Origin: Cyprinodon diabolis | Lineage: Eukaryota > Chordata > Actinopteri > Cyprinodontiformes > Cyprinodontidae | NCBI GenBank assembly: GCA_030533445.1 | Contig: JARPUW010000555.1 | Coordinates: forward strand, 124,001-188,000 | Direction: 5' to 3' | DNA length: 64,000 bases | Shown: one piece after another, positions 11,920-24,359 of the stretch | How the letters are laid out: every line of letters starts with the position of its first letter | Position numbering within the stretch: the stretch's first letter is position 1 | Notes under the pieces: model-generated | Told to the model about the DNA's origin: nothing | What the model saw: the letters and a program-made list of their open reading frames with translations, nothing else | Database searches by the model: none | Position numbers and translations under genes: made by a program

Positions 11920-13517
11920 GAGCAGATGTTTTTGGTTCCAAGCTTCATATTAGAAGGTTGAGGCCAAAACGCTATTTTAACAGTGAGATAAGGTCATTTT
12001 GGCCTCTGGAGTTGTAACAGACAAACCATTAATGATACAGCCATGACCTTTTCTGGCAATCATCTAGAGCTGAAAAATAACAATATAAAGTGGATTTGAG
12101 CAGATGTTTTTGGTTTCAAGCTTCAAATCAGAAGTTGAGGCCAAAATGCTCTTTTCAAAGTGAGATAATGCCATTTTGGCCTCTGGAGTTGTAACAGACA
12201 AACCATTAATGATACAGCCATGATCTTTTCTGGCAATCATCTAGAGCTGAAAACTAACAATATAAAGTAGATTTGAGCAGATGTTTTTGGTTCCAAGCTT
12301 CAAATCAGAAGGTTGAGGCCAAAATGCTCTTTTCACAGTGAGATAAGGCCATTTTGGCCTCTGGAGTTGTAACAGACAAACCATTAATGATACAGCCATG
12401 ATCTTTTCTGGCAATCATCTAGAGCTGAAAACTAACAATATAAAGTATATTTGAGCAGATGTTTTTGGTTCCAAGCTTCAAATGAGAAGGTTGAGGCCAA
12501 AACGCTCTTTTCACAGTGAGATAATGCCATTTTGGCCTCTGGAGTTGTAACAGACAAACCATTAATGATACAGCCATGATCTTTCTGGCAATCATCCTAA
12601 GCTGAAAACTAACAATATAAAGTAGATTTGAGCAGATGTTTTTGGTTCCAAGCTTCATATTAGAAGGTTGAGGCCAAAACGCTATTTTAACAGTGAGATA
12701 AGGTCATTTTGGCCTCTGGAGTTGTAACAGACAAACCATTAATGATACAGCCATGACCTTTTCTGGCAATCCTCTAGAGCTGAAAACTAACAATATAAAG
12801 TAGATTTGAGCAGATGTTTTTGGTTCCAAGCTTCAAATGAGAAGGTTGAGGCCAAAACGCTCTTTTCACAGTGAGATAATGCCATTTTGGCCTCTGGAGT
12901 TGTAACAGACAAACCATTAATGATACAGCCATGATCTTTCTGGCAATCATCTAAAGCTGAAAACTAACAATATAAAGTAGATTTGAGCAGATGTTTTTGG
13001 TTCCAAGCTTCAAATCAGAAGGTTGAGGCCAAAACGCTCTTTTCACAGTGAGATAATGCCATTTTGGCCTCTGAAGTTGTAACAGACAAACCATTAATGA
13101 TACAGCCATGATCCTTTCTGGCAATCATCTAGAGCTGAAAAATAACAATATAAAGTAGATTTGAGCAGATGTCTTTGGTTCCAAGCTTCAAATCAGAAGG
13201 TTGAGGCCAAAATGCTCTTTTCACAGTGAGATAAGGCCATTTTGGCCTCTGGAGTTGTAACAGACAAACCATTAATGATACAGCCATGATCTTTCTGGCA
13301 ATCATCTAAAGCTGAAAACTAACAATATAAAGTAGATTTGAGCAGATGTTTTTGGTTCCAAGCTTCAAATCAGAAGGTTGAGGCCAAAACGCTCTTTTCA
13401 CAGTGAGATAATGCCATTTTGGCCTCTGAAGTTGTAACAGACAAACCATTAATGATACAGCCATGATCCTTTCTGGCAATCATCTAGAGCTGAAAACTAA
13501 CAATATAAAGTAGATTT
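11920..13517. repeat. Partial leading copy of the 16-monomer higher-order repeat
   Basis: Contains the B, F, C, B, C, E order seen again 2843 bp downstream, including the rare ATCATCCTAA at 12591 that recurs at 15434 and 21122. Spacing between type D landmarks is 15 units here (10883 to 13548 in matching phase), one fewer than in the next copies. Confidence 0.8.
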
Positions 13518-16360
13518 GAGCAGATGTCTTTGGTTCCAAGCTTCAAATCAGAAGGTTGAGGCCAAAAAGCTCTTTTCACAGTGAGATAAGGCCATTTTGG
13601 CCTCCGGAGTTGTAACAGACAAACCATTAATGATACAGCCATGATCTTTTCTGGCAATCATATAGAGCTGAAAACTAACAATATAAAGTAGATTTGAGCA
13701 GATGTTTTTGGTTCCAAGCTTCAAATCAGAAGGTTGAGGCCAAAATGCTCTTTTCACAGTGAGATAATGCCATTTTGGCCTCTGGAGTTGTAACAGACAA
13801 ACCATTAATGATACAGCCATGATCTTTTCTGGCAATCATCTAGAGCTGAAAACTAACAATATAAAGTAGATTTGAGCAGATGTTTTTGGTTCCAAGCTTC
13901 ATATTAGAAGGTTGAGGCCAAAACGCTATTTTAACAGTGAGATAAGGTCATTTTGGCCTCTGGAGTTGTAACAGACAAACCATTAATGATACAGCCATGA
14001 CCTTTTCTGGCAATCCTCTAGAGCTGAAAACTAACAATATAAAGTAGATTTGAGCAGATGTTTTTGGTTCCAAGCTTCAAATCAGAAGGTTGAGGCCAAA
14101 ACGCTCTTTTCACAGTGAGATAATGCCATTTTGGCCTCTGAAGTTGTAACAGACAAACCATTAATGATACAGCCATGATCCTTCCTGGCAATCATCTAGA
14201 GCTGAAAACTAACAATATAAAGTAGATTTGAGCAGATGTTTTTGGTTCCAAGCTTCAAATCAGAAGGTTGAGGCCAAAATGCTCTTTTCACAGTGAGATA
14301 ATGCCATTTTGGCCTCTGGAGTTGTAACAGACAAACCATTAATGATACAGCCATGATCTTTTCTGGCAATCATCTAGAGCTGAAAGCTAACAATATAAAG
14401 TAGATTTGAGCAGATGTTTTTGGTTCCAAGCTTCATATTAGAAGGTTGAGGCCAAAACGCTATTTTAACAGTGAGATAAGGTCATTTTGGCCTCTGGAGT
14501 TGTAACAGACAAACCATTAATGATACAGCCATGACCTTTTCTGGCAATCATCTAGAGCTGAAAAATAGCAATATAAAGTGGATTTGAGCAGATGTTTTTG
14601 GTTTCAAGCTTCAAATCAGAAGTTGAGGCCAAAATGCTCTTTTCAAAGTGAGATAATGCCATTTTGGCCTCTGGAGTTGTAACAGACAAACCATTAATGA
14701 TACAGCCATGATCTTTTCTGGCAATCATCTAGAGCTGAAAACTAACAATATAAAGTAGATTTGAGCAGATGTTTTTGGTTCCAAGCTTCATATTAGAAGG
14801 TTGAGGCCAAAACGCTATTTTAACAGTGAGATAAGGTCATTTTGGCCTCTGGAGTTGTAACAGACAAACCATTAATGATACAGCCATGACCTTTTCTGGC
14901 AATCATCTAGAGCTGAAAAATAACAATATAAAGTGGATTTGAGCAGATGTTTTTGGTTTCAAGCTTCAAATCAGAAGTTGAGGCCAAAATGCTCTTTTCA
15001 AAGTGAGATAATGCCATTTTGGCCTCTGGAGTTGTAACAGACAAACCATTAATGATACAGCCATGATCTTTTCTGGCAATCATCTAGAGCTGAAAACTAA
15101 CAATATAAAGTAGATTTGAGCAGATGTTTTTGGTTCCAAGCTTCAAATCAGAAGGTTGAGGCCAAAATGCTCTTTTCACAGTGAGATAAGGCCATTTTGG
15201 CCTCTGGAGTTGTAACAGACAAACCATTAATGATACAGCCATGATCTTTTCTGGCAATCATCTAGAGCTGAAAACTAACAATATAAAGTATATTTGAGCA
15301 GATGTTTTTGGTTCCAAGCTTCAAATGAGAAGGTTGAGGCCAAAACGCTCTTTTCACAGTGAGATAATGCCATTTTGGCCTCTGGAGTTGTAACAGACAA
15401 ACCATTAATGATACAGCCATGATCTTTCTGGCAATCATCCTAAGCTGAAAACTAACAATATAAAGTAGATTTGAGCAGATGTTTTTGGTTCCAAGCTTCA
15501 TATTAGAAGGTTGAGGCCAAAACGCTATTTTAACAGTGAGATAAGGTCATTTTGGCCTCTGGAGTTGTAACAGACAAACCATTAATGATACAGCCATGAC
15601 CTTTTCTGGCAATCCTCTAGAGCTGAAAACTAACAATATAAAGTAGATTTGAGCAGATGTTTTTGGTTCCAAGCTTCAAATGAGAAGGTTGAGGCCAAAA
15701 CGCTCTTTTCACAGTGAGATAATGCCATTTTGGCCTCTGGAGTTGTAACAGACAAACCATTAATGATACAGCCATGATCTTTCTGGCAATCATCTAAAGC
15801 TGAAAACTAACAATATAAAGTAGATTTGAGCAGATGTTTTTGGTTCCAAGCTTCAAATCAGAAGGTTGAGGCCAAAACGCTCTTTTCACAGTGAGATAAT
15901 GCCATTTTGGCCTCTGAAGTTGTAACAGACAAACCATTAATGATACAGCCATGATCCTTTCTGGCAATCATCTAGAGCTGAAAAATAACAATATAAAGTA
16001 GATTTGAGCAGATGTCTTTGGTTCCAAGCTTCAAATCAGAAGGTTGAGGCCAAAATGCTCTTTTCACAGTGAGATAAGGCCATTTTGGCCTCTGGAGTTG
16101 TAACAGACAAACCATTAATGATACAGCCATGATCTTTCTGGCAATCATCTAAAGCTGAAAACTAACAATATAAAGTAGATTTGAGCAGATGTTTTTGGTT
16201 CCAAGCTTCAAATCAGAAGGTTGAGGCCAAAACGCTCTTTTCACAGTGAGATAATGCCATTTTGGCCTCTGAAGTTGTAACAGACAAACCATTAATGATA
16301 CAGCCATGATCCTTTCTGGCAATCATCTAGAGCTGAAAACTAACAATATAAAGTAGATTT
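13518..16360. repeat. 16-monomer higher-order repeat, copy 1 (2843 bp)
   Basis: Starts at a type D monomer. Rare variants fixed inside it recur at exactly +2843 in the next copy: CCTTCCTGG at 14180 (17023) and CTGAAAGCTAAC near 14391 (17234). AAAAATAGC of the following type F unit behaves the same way. Sixteen units of ~177.7 bp account for the period. Near-identity between whole multimers, with clear divergence between adjacent monomers, defines a higher-order repeat and implies recent homogenisation. Confidence 0.88.
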
Positions 16361-19205
16361 GAGCAGATGTCTTTGGTTCCAAGCTTCAAATCAGAAGGTT
16401 GAGGCCAAAAAGCTCTTTTCACAGTGAGATAAGGCCATTTTGGCCTCCGGAGTTGTAACAGACAAACCATTAATGATACAGCCATGATCTTTTCTGGCAA
16501 TCATATAGAGCTGAAAACTAACAATATAAAGTAGATTTGAGCAGATGTTTTTGGTTCCAAGCTTCAAATCAGAAGGTTGAGGCCAAAATGCTCTTTTCAC
16601 AGTGAGATAATGCCATTTTGGCCTCTGGAGTTGTAACAGACAAACCATTAATGATACAGCCATGATCTTTTCTGGCAATCATCTAGAGCTGAAAACTAAC
16701 AATATAAAGTAGATTTGAGCAGATGTTTTTGGTTCCAAGCTTCATATTAGAAGGTTGAGGCCAAAACGCTATTTTAACAGTGAGATAAGGTCATTTTGGC
16801 CTCTGGAGTTGTAACAGACAAACCATTAATGATACAGCCATGACCTTTTCTGGCAATCCTCTAGAGCTGAAAACTAACAATATAAAGTAGATTTGAGCAG
16901 ATGTTTTTGGTTCCAAGCTTCAAATCAGAAGGTTGAGGCCAAAACGCTCTTTTCACAGTGAGATAATGCCATTTTGGCCTCTGAAGTTGTAACAGACAAA
17001 CCATTAATGATACAGCCATGATCCTTCCTGGCAATCATCTAGAGCTGAAAACTAACAATATAAAGTAGATTTGAGCAGATGTTTTTGGTTCCAAGCTTCA
17101 AATCAGAAGGTTGAGGCCAAAATGCTCTTTTCACAGTGAGATAATGCCATTTTGGCCTCTGGAGTTGTAACAGACAAACCATTAATGATACAGCCATGAT
17201 CTTTTCTGGCAATCATCTAGAGCTGAAAGCTAACAATATAAAGTAGATTTGAGCAGATGTTTTTGGTTCCAAGCTTCATATTAGAAGGTTGAGGCCAAAA
17301 CGCTATTTTAACAGTGAGATAAGGTCATTTTGGCCTCTGGAGTTGTAACAGACAAACCATTAATGATACAGCCATGACCTTTTCTGGCAATCATCTAGAG
17401 CTGAAAAATAGCAATATAAAGTGGATTTGAGCAGATGTTTTTGGTTTCAAGCTTCAAATCAGAAGTTGAGGCCAAAATGCTCTTTTCAAAGTGAGATAAT
17501 GCCATTTTGGCCTCTGGAGTTGTAACAGACAAACCATTAATGATACAGCCATGATCTTTTCTGGCAATCATCTAGAGCTGAAAACTAACAATATAAAGTA
17601 GATTTGAGCAGATGTTTTTGGTTTCAAGCTTCAAATCAGAAGGTTGAGGCCAAAATGCTCTTTTCACAGTGAGATAAGGCCATTTTGGCCTCTGGAGTTG
17701 TAACAGACAAACCATTAATGATACAGCCATGATCTTTTCTGGTAATCATCTAGAGCTGAAAACTAACAATATAAAGTAGATTTGAGCAGATGTTTTTGGT
17801 TCCAAGCTTCATATTAGAAGGTTGAGGCCAAAACGCTATTTTAACAGTGAGATAAGGTCATTTTGGCCTCTGGAGTTGTAACAGACAAACCATTAATGAT
17901 ACAGCCATGACCTTTTCTGGCAATCCTCTAGAGCTGAAAACTAACAATATAAAGTAGATTTGAGCAGATGTTTTTGGTTCCAAGCTTCAAATGAGAAGGT
18001 TGAGGCCAAAACGCTCTTTTCACAGTGAGATAATGCCATTTTGGCCTCTGGAGTTGTAACAGACAAACCATTAATGATACAGCCATGATCTTTTCTGGCA
18101 ATCATCTAGAGCTGAAAACTAACAATATAAAGTAGATTTGAGCAGATGTTTTTGGTTCCAAGCTTCAAATCAGAAGGTTGAGGCCAAAATGCTCTTTTCA
18201 CAGTGAGATAAGGCCATTTTGGCCTCTGGAGTTGTAACAGACAAACCATTAATGATACAGCCATGATCTTTTCTGGCAATCATCTAGAGCTGAAAACTAA
18301 CAATATAAAGTAGATTTGAGCAGATGTTTTTGGTTCCAAGCTTCATATTAGAAGGTTGAGGCCAAAACGCTATTTTAACAGTGAGATAAGGTCATTTTGG
18401 CCTCTGGAGTTGTAACAGACAAACCATTAATGATACAGCCATGACCTTTTCTGGCAATCCTCTAGAGCTGAAAACTAACAATATAAAGTAGATTTGAGCA
18501 GATGTTTTTGGTTCCAAGCTTCAAATGAGAAGGTTGAGGCCAAAACGCTCTTTTCACAGTGAGATAATGCCATTTTGGCCTCTGGAGTTGTAACAGACAA
18601 ACCATTAATGATACAGCCATGATCTTTCTGGCAATCATCTAAAGCTGAAAACTAACAATATAAAGTAGATTTGAGCAGATGTTTTTGGTTCCAAGCTTCA
18701 TATTAGAAGGTTGAGGCCAAAACGCTATTTTAACAGTGAGATAAGGTCATTTTGGCCTCTGGAGTTGTAACAGACAAACCATTAATGATACAGCCATGAC
18801 CTTTTCTGGCAATCCTCTAGAGCTGAAAACTAACAATATAAAGTAGATTTGAGCAGATGTTTTTGGTTCCAAGCTTCAAATGAGAAGGTTGAGGCCAAAA
18901 CGCTCTTTTCACAGTGAGATAATGCCATTTTGGCCTCTGGAGTTGTAACAGACAAACCATTAATGATACAGCCATGATCTTTCTGGCAATCATCTAAAGC
19001 TGAAAACTAACAATATAAAGTAGATTTGAGCAGATGTTTTTGGTTCCAAGCTTCAAATCAGAAGGTTGAGGCCAAAACGCTCTTTTCACAGTGAGATAAT
19101 GCCATTTTGGCCTCTGAAGTTGTAACAGACAAACCATTAATGATACAGCCATGATCCTTTCTGGCAATCATCTAGAGCTGAAAACTAACAATATAAAGTA
19201 GATTT
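16361..19205. repeat. 16-monomer higher-order repeat, copy 2 (2845 bp), mosaic
   Basis: Matches copy 1 over the first ~1.2 kb. From about 17600 the subtype order changes: a GGTTTCAAG hybrid with CAAATCAGAAGG appears where copy 1 has type B, and ATCATCCTAA, expected near 18278, is absent. The period is still 16 units despite different content, as expected if segments were exchanged in register. Confidence 0.8.
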
Positions 19206-22048
19206 GAGCAGATGTCTTTGGTTCCAAGCTTCAAATCAGAAGGTTGAGGCCAAAAAGCTCTTTTCACAGTGAGATAAGGCCATTTTGGCCTCCGGAGTTG
19301 TAACAGACAAACCATTAATGATACAGCCATGATCTTTTCTGGCAATCATATAGAGCTGAAAACTAACAATATAAAGTAGATTTGAGCAGATGTTTTTGGT
19401 TCCAAGCTTCAAATCAGAAGGTTGAGGCCAAAATGCTCTTTTCACAGTGAGATAATGCCATTTTGGCCTCTGGAGTTGTAACAGACAAACCATTAATGAT
19501 ACAGCCATGATCTTTTCTGGCAATCATCTAGAGCTGAAAACTAACAATATAAAGTAGATTTGAGCAGATGTTTTTGGTTCCAAGCTTCAAATCAGAAGGT
19601 TGAGGCCAAAATGCTCTTTTCACAGTGAGATAAGGCCATTTTGGCCTCTGGAGTTGTAACAGACAAACCATTAATGATACAGCCATGATCTTTTCTGGCA
19701 ATCATCTAGAGCTGAAAACTAACAATATAAAGTAGATTTGAGCAGATGTTTTTGGTTCCAAGCTTCATATTAGAAGGTTGAGGCCAAAACGCTATTTTAA
19801 CAGTGAGATAAGGTCATTTTGGCCTCTGGAGTTGTAACAGACAAACCATTAATGATACAGCCATGACCTTTTCTGGCAATCCTCTAGAGCTGAAAACTAA
19901 CAATATAAAGTAGATTTGAGCAGATGTTTTTGGTTCCAAGCTTCAAATGAGAAGGTTGAGGCCAAAACGCTCTTTTCACAGTGAGATAATGCCATTTTGG
20001 CCTCTGGAGTTGTAACAGACAAACCATTAATGATACAGCCATGATCTTTCTGGCAATCATCTAAAGCTGAAAACTAACAATATAAAGTAGATTTGAGCAG
20101 ATGTTTTTGGTTCCAAGCTTCATATTAGAAGGTTGAGGCCAAAACGCTATTTTAACAGTGAGATAAGGTCATTTTGGCCTCTGGAGTTGTAACAGACAAA
20201 CCATTAATGATACAGCCATGACCTTTTCTGGCAATCCTCTAGAGCTGAAAACTAACAATATAAAGTAGATTTGAGCAGATGTTTTTGGTTCCAAGCTTCA
20301 AATGAGAAGGTTGAGGCCAAAACGCTCTTTTCACAGTGAGATAATGCCATTTTGGCCTCTGGAGTTGTAACAGACAAACCATTAATGATACAGCCATGAT
20401 CTTTCTGGCAATCATCTAAAGCTGAAAACTAACAATATAAAGTAGATTTGAGCAGATGTCTTTGGTTCCAAGCTTCAAATCAGAAGGTTGAGGCCAAAAA
20501 GCTCTTTTCACAGTGAGATAAGGCCATTTTGGCCTCCGGAGTTGTAACAGACAAACCATTAATGATACAGCCATGATCTTTTCTGGCAATCATATAGAGC
20601 TGAAAACTAACAATATAAAGTAGATTTGAGCAGATGTTTTTGGTTCCAAGCTTCAAATCAGAAGGTTGAGGCCAAAATGCTCTTTTCACAGTGAGATAAT
20701 GCCATTTTGGCCTCTGGAGTTGTAACAGACAAACCATTAATGATACAGCCATGATCTTTTCTGGCAATCATCTAGAGCTGAAAACTAACAATATAAAGTA
20801 GATTTGAGCAGATGTTTTTGGTTCCAAGCTTCAAATCAGAAGGTTGAGGCCAAAATGCTCTTTTCACAGTGAGATAAGGCCATTTTGGCCTCTGGAGTTG
20901 TAACAGACAAACCATTAATGATACAGCCATGATCTTTTCTGGCAATCATCTAGAGCTGAAAACTAACAATATAAAGTATATTTGAGCAGATGTTTTTGGT
21001 TCCAAGCTTCAAATGAGAAGGTTGAGGCCAAAACGCTCTTTTCACAGTGAGATAATGCCATTTTGGCCTCTGGAGTTGTAACAGACAAACCATTAATGAT
21101 ACAGCCATGATCTTTCTGGCAATCATCCTAAGCTGAAAACTAACAATATAAAGTAGATTTGAGCAGATGTTTTTGGTTCCAAGCTTCATATTAGAAGGTT
21201 GAGGCCAAAACGCTATTTTAACAGTGAGATAAGGTCATTTTGGCCTCTGGAGTTGTAACAGACAAACCATTAATGATACAGCCATGACCTTTTCTGGCAA
21301 TCCTCTAGAGCTGAAAACTAACAATATAAAGTAGATTTGAGCAGATGTTTTTGGTTCCAAGCTTCAAATGAGAAGGTTGAGGCCAAAACGCTCTTTTCAC
21401 AGTGAGATAATGCCATTTTGGCCTCTGGAGTTGTAACAGACAAACCATTAATGATACAGCCATGATCTTTCTGGCAATCATCTAAAGCTGAAAACTAACA
21501 ATATAAAGTAGATTTGAGCAGATGTTTTTGGTTCCAAGCTTCAAATCAGAAGGTTGAGGCCAAAACGCTCTTTTCACAGTGAGATAATGCCATTTTGGCC
21601 TCTGAAGTTGTAACAGACAAACCATTAATGATACAGCCATGATCCTTTCTGGCAATCATCTAGAGCTGAAAAATAACAATATAAAGTAGATTTGAGCAGA
21701 TGTCTTTGGTTCCAAGCTTCAAATCAGAAGGTTGAGGCCAAAATGCTCTTTTCACAGTGAGATAAGGCCATTTTGGCCTCTGGAGTTGTAACAGACAAAC
21801 CATTAATGATACAGCCATGATCTTTCTGGCAATCATCTAAAGCTGAAAACTAACAATATAAAGTAGATTTGAGCAGATGTTTTTGGTTCCAAGCTTCAAA
21901 TCAGAAGGTTGAGGCCAAAACGCTCTTTTCACAGTGAGATAATGCCATTTTGGCCTCTGAAGTTGTAACAGACAAACCATTAATGATACAGCCATGATCC
22001 TTTCTGGCAATCATCTAGAGCTGAAAACTAACAATATAAAGTAGATTT
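19206..22048. repeat. 16-monomer higher-order repeat, copy 3 (2843 bp)
   Basis: Starts at type D. It holds a second type D seven units (1244 bp) later near 20450, then regains the ATCATCCTAA variant at 21122, which is 5688 bp (two periods) after 15434. The stretch ~18285-20770 is repeated at ~23440-25925 at an offset of 5154 bp (29 units). Confidence 0.82.
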
Positions 22049-24359
22049 GAGCAGATGTCTTTGGTTCCAAGCTTCAAATCAGAAGGTTGAGGCCAAAAAG
22101 CTCTTTTCACAGTGAGATAAGGCCATTTTGGCCTCCGGAGTTGTAACAGACAAACCATTAATGATACAGCCATGATCTTTTCTGGCAATCATATAGAGCT
22201 GAAAACTAACAATATAAAGTAGATTTGAGCAGATGTTTTTGGTTCCAAGCTTCAAATTAGAAGGTTGAGGCCAAAATGCTCTTTTCACAGTGAGATAATG
22301 CCATTTTGGCCTCTGGAGTTGTAACAGACAAACCATTAATGATACAGCCATGATCTTTTCTGGCAATCATCTAGAGCTGAAAACTAACAATATAAAGTAG
22401 ATTTGAGCAGATGTTTTTGGTTCCAAGCTTCATATTAGAAGGTTGAGGCCAAAACGCTATTTTAACAGTGAGATAAGGTCATTTTGGCCTCTGGAGTTGT
22501 AACAGACAAACCATTAATGATACAGCCATGACCTTTTCTGGCAATCCTCTAGAGCTGAAAACTAACAATATAAAGTAGATTTGAGCAGATGTTTTTGGTT
22601 CCAAGCTTCAAATCAGAAGGTTGAGGCCAAAACGCTCTTTTCACAGTGAGATAATGCCATTTTGGCCTCTGAAGTTGTAACAGACAAACCATTAATGATA
22701 CAGCCATGATCCTTCCTGGCAATCATCTAGAGCTGAAAACTAACAATATAAAGTAGATTTGAGCAGATGTTTTTGGTTCCAAGCTTCAAATCAGAAGGTT
22801 GAGGCCAAAATGCTCTTTTCACAGTGAGATAATGCCATTTTGGCCTCTGGAGTTGTAACAGACAAACCATTAATGATACAGCCATGATCTTTTCTGGCAA
22901 TCATCTAGAGCTGAAAGCTAACAATATAAAGTAGATTTGAGCAGATGTTTTTGGTTCCAAGCTTCATATTAGAAGGTTGAGGCCAAAACGCTATTTTAAC
23001 AGTGAGATAAGGTCATTTTGGCCTCTGGAGTTGTAACAGACAAACCATTAATGATACAGCCATGACCTTTTCTGGCAATCATCTAGAGCTGAAAAATAGC
23101 AATATAAAGTGGATTTGAGCAGATGTTTTTGGTTTCAAGCTTCAAATCAGAAGTTGAGGCCAAAATGCTCTTTTCAAAGTGAGATAATGCCATTTTGGCC
23201 TCTGGAGTTGTAACAGACAAACCATTAATGATACAGCCATGATCTTTTCTGGCAATCATCTAGAGCTGAAAACTAACAATATAAAGTAGATTTGAGCAGA
23301 TGTTTTTGGTTCCAAGCTTCATATTAGAAGGTTGAGGCCAAAACGCTATTTTAACAGTGAGATAAGGTCATTTTGGCCTCTGGAGTTGTAACAGACAAAC
23401 CATTAATGATACAGCCATGACCTTTTCTGGCAATCATCTAGAGCTGAAAACTAACAATATAAAGTAGATTTGAGCAGATGTTTTTGGTTCCAAGCTTCAT
23501 ATTAGAAGGTTGAGGCCAAAACGCTATTTTAACAGTGAGATAAGGTCATTTTGGCCTCTGGAGTTGTAACAGACAAACCATTAATGATACAGCCATGACC
23601 TTTTCTGGCAATCCTCTAGAGCTGAAAACTAACAATATAAAGTAGATTTGAGCAGATGTTTTTGGTTCCAAGCTTCAAATGAGAAGGTTGAGGCCAAAAC
23701 GCTCTTTTCACAGTGAGATAATGCCATTTTGGCCTCTGGAGTTGTAACAGACAAACCATTAATGATACAGCCATGATCTTTCTGGCAATCATCTAAAGCT
23801 GAAAACTAACAATATAAAGTAGATTTGAGCAGATGTTTTTGGTTCCAAGCTTCATATTAGAAGGTTGAGGCCAAAACGCTATTTTAACAGTGAGATAAGG
23901 TCATTTTGGCCTCTGGAGTTGTAACAGACAAACCATTAATGATACAGCCATGACCTTTTCTGGCAATCCTCTAGAGCTGAAAACTAACAATATAAAGTAG
24001 ATTTGAGCAGATGTTTTTGGTTCCAAGCTTCAAATGAGAAGGTTGAGGCCAAAACGCTCTTTTCACAGTGAGATAATGCCATTTTGGCCTCTGGAGTTGT
24101 AACAGACAAACCATTAATGATACAGCCATGATCTTTCTGGCAATCATCTAAAGCTGAAAACTAACAATATAAAGTAGATTTGAGCAGATGTTTTTGGTTC
24201 CAAGCTTCAAATCAGAAGGTTGAGGCCAAAACGCTCTTTTCACAGTGAGATAATGCCATTTTGGCCTCTGAAGTTGTAACAGACAAACCATTAATGATAC
24301 AGCCATGATCCTTTCTGGCAATCATCTAGAGCTGAAAACTAACAATATAAAGTAGATTT
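22049..24359. repeat. Shortened higher-order repeat copy (13 monomers, 2311 bp)
   Basis: Begins like copies 1 and 2 (CCTTCCTGG at 22711, AAAGCTAAC near 22916, AAAAATAGC near 23092). The next type D landmark comes after 13 units instead of 16, which indicates loss of three monomers or an exchange between unlike positions. Confidence 0.8.
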
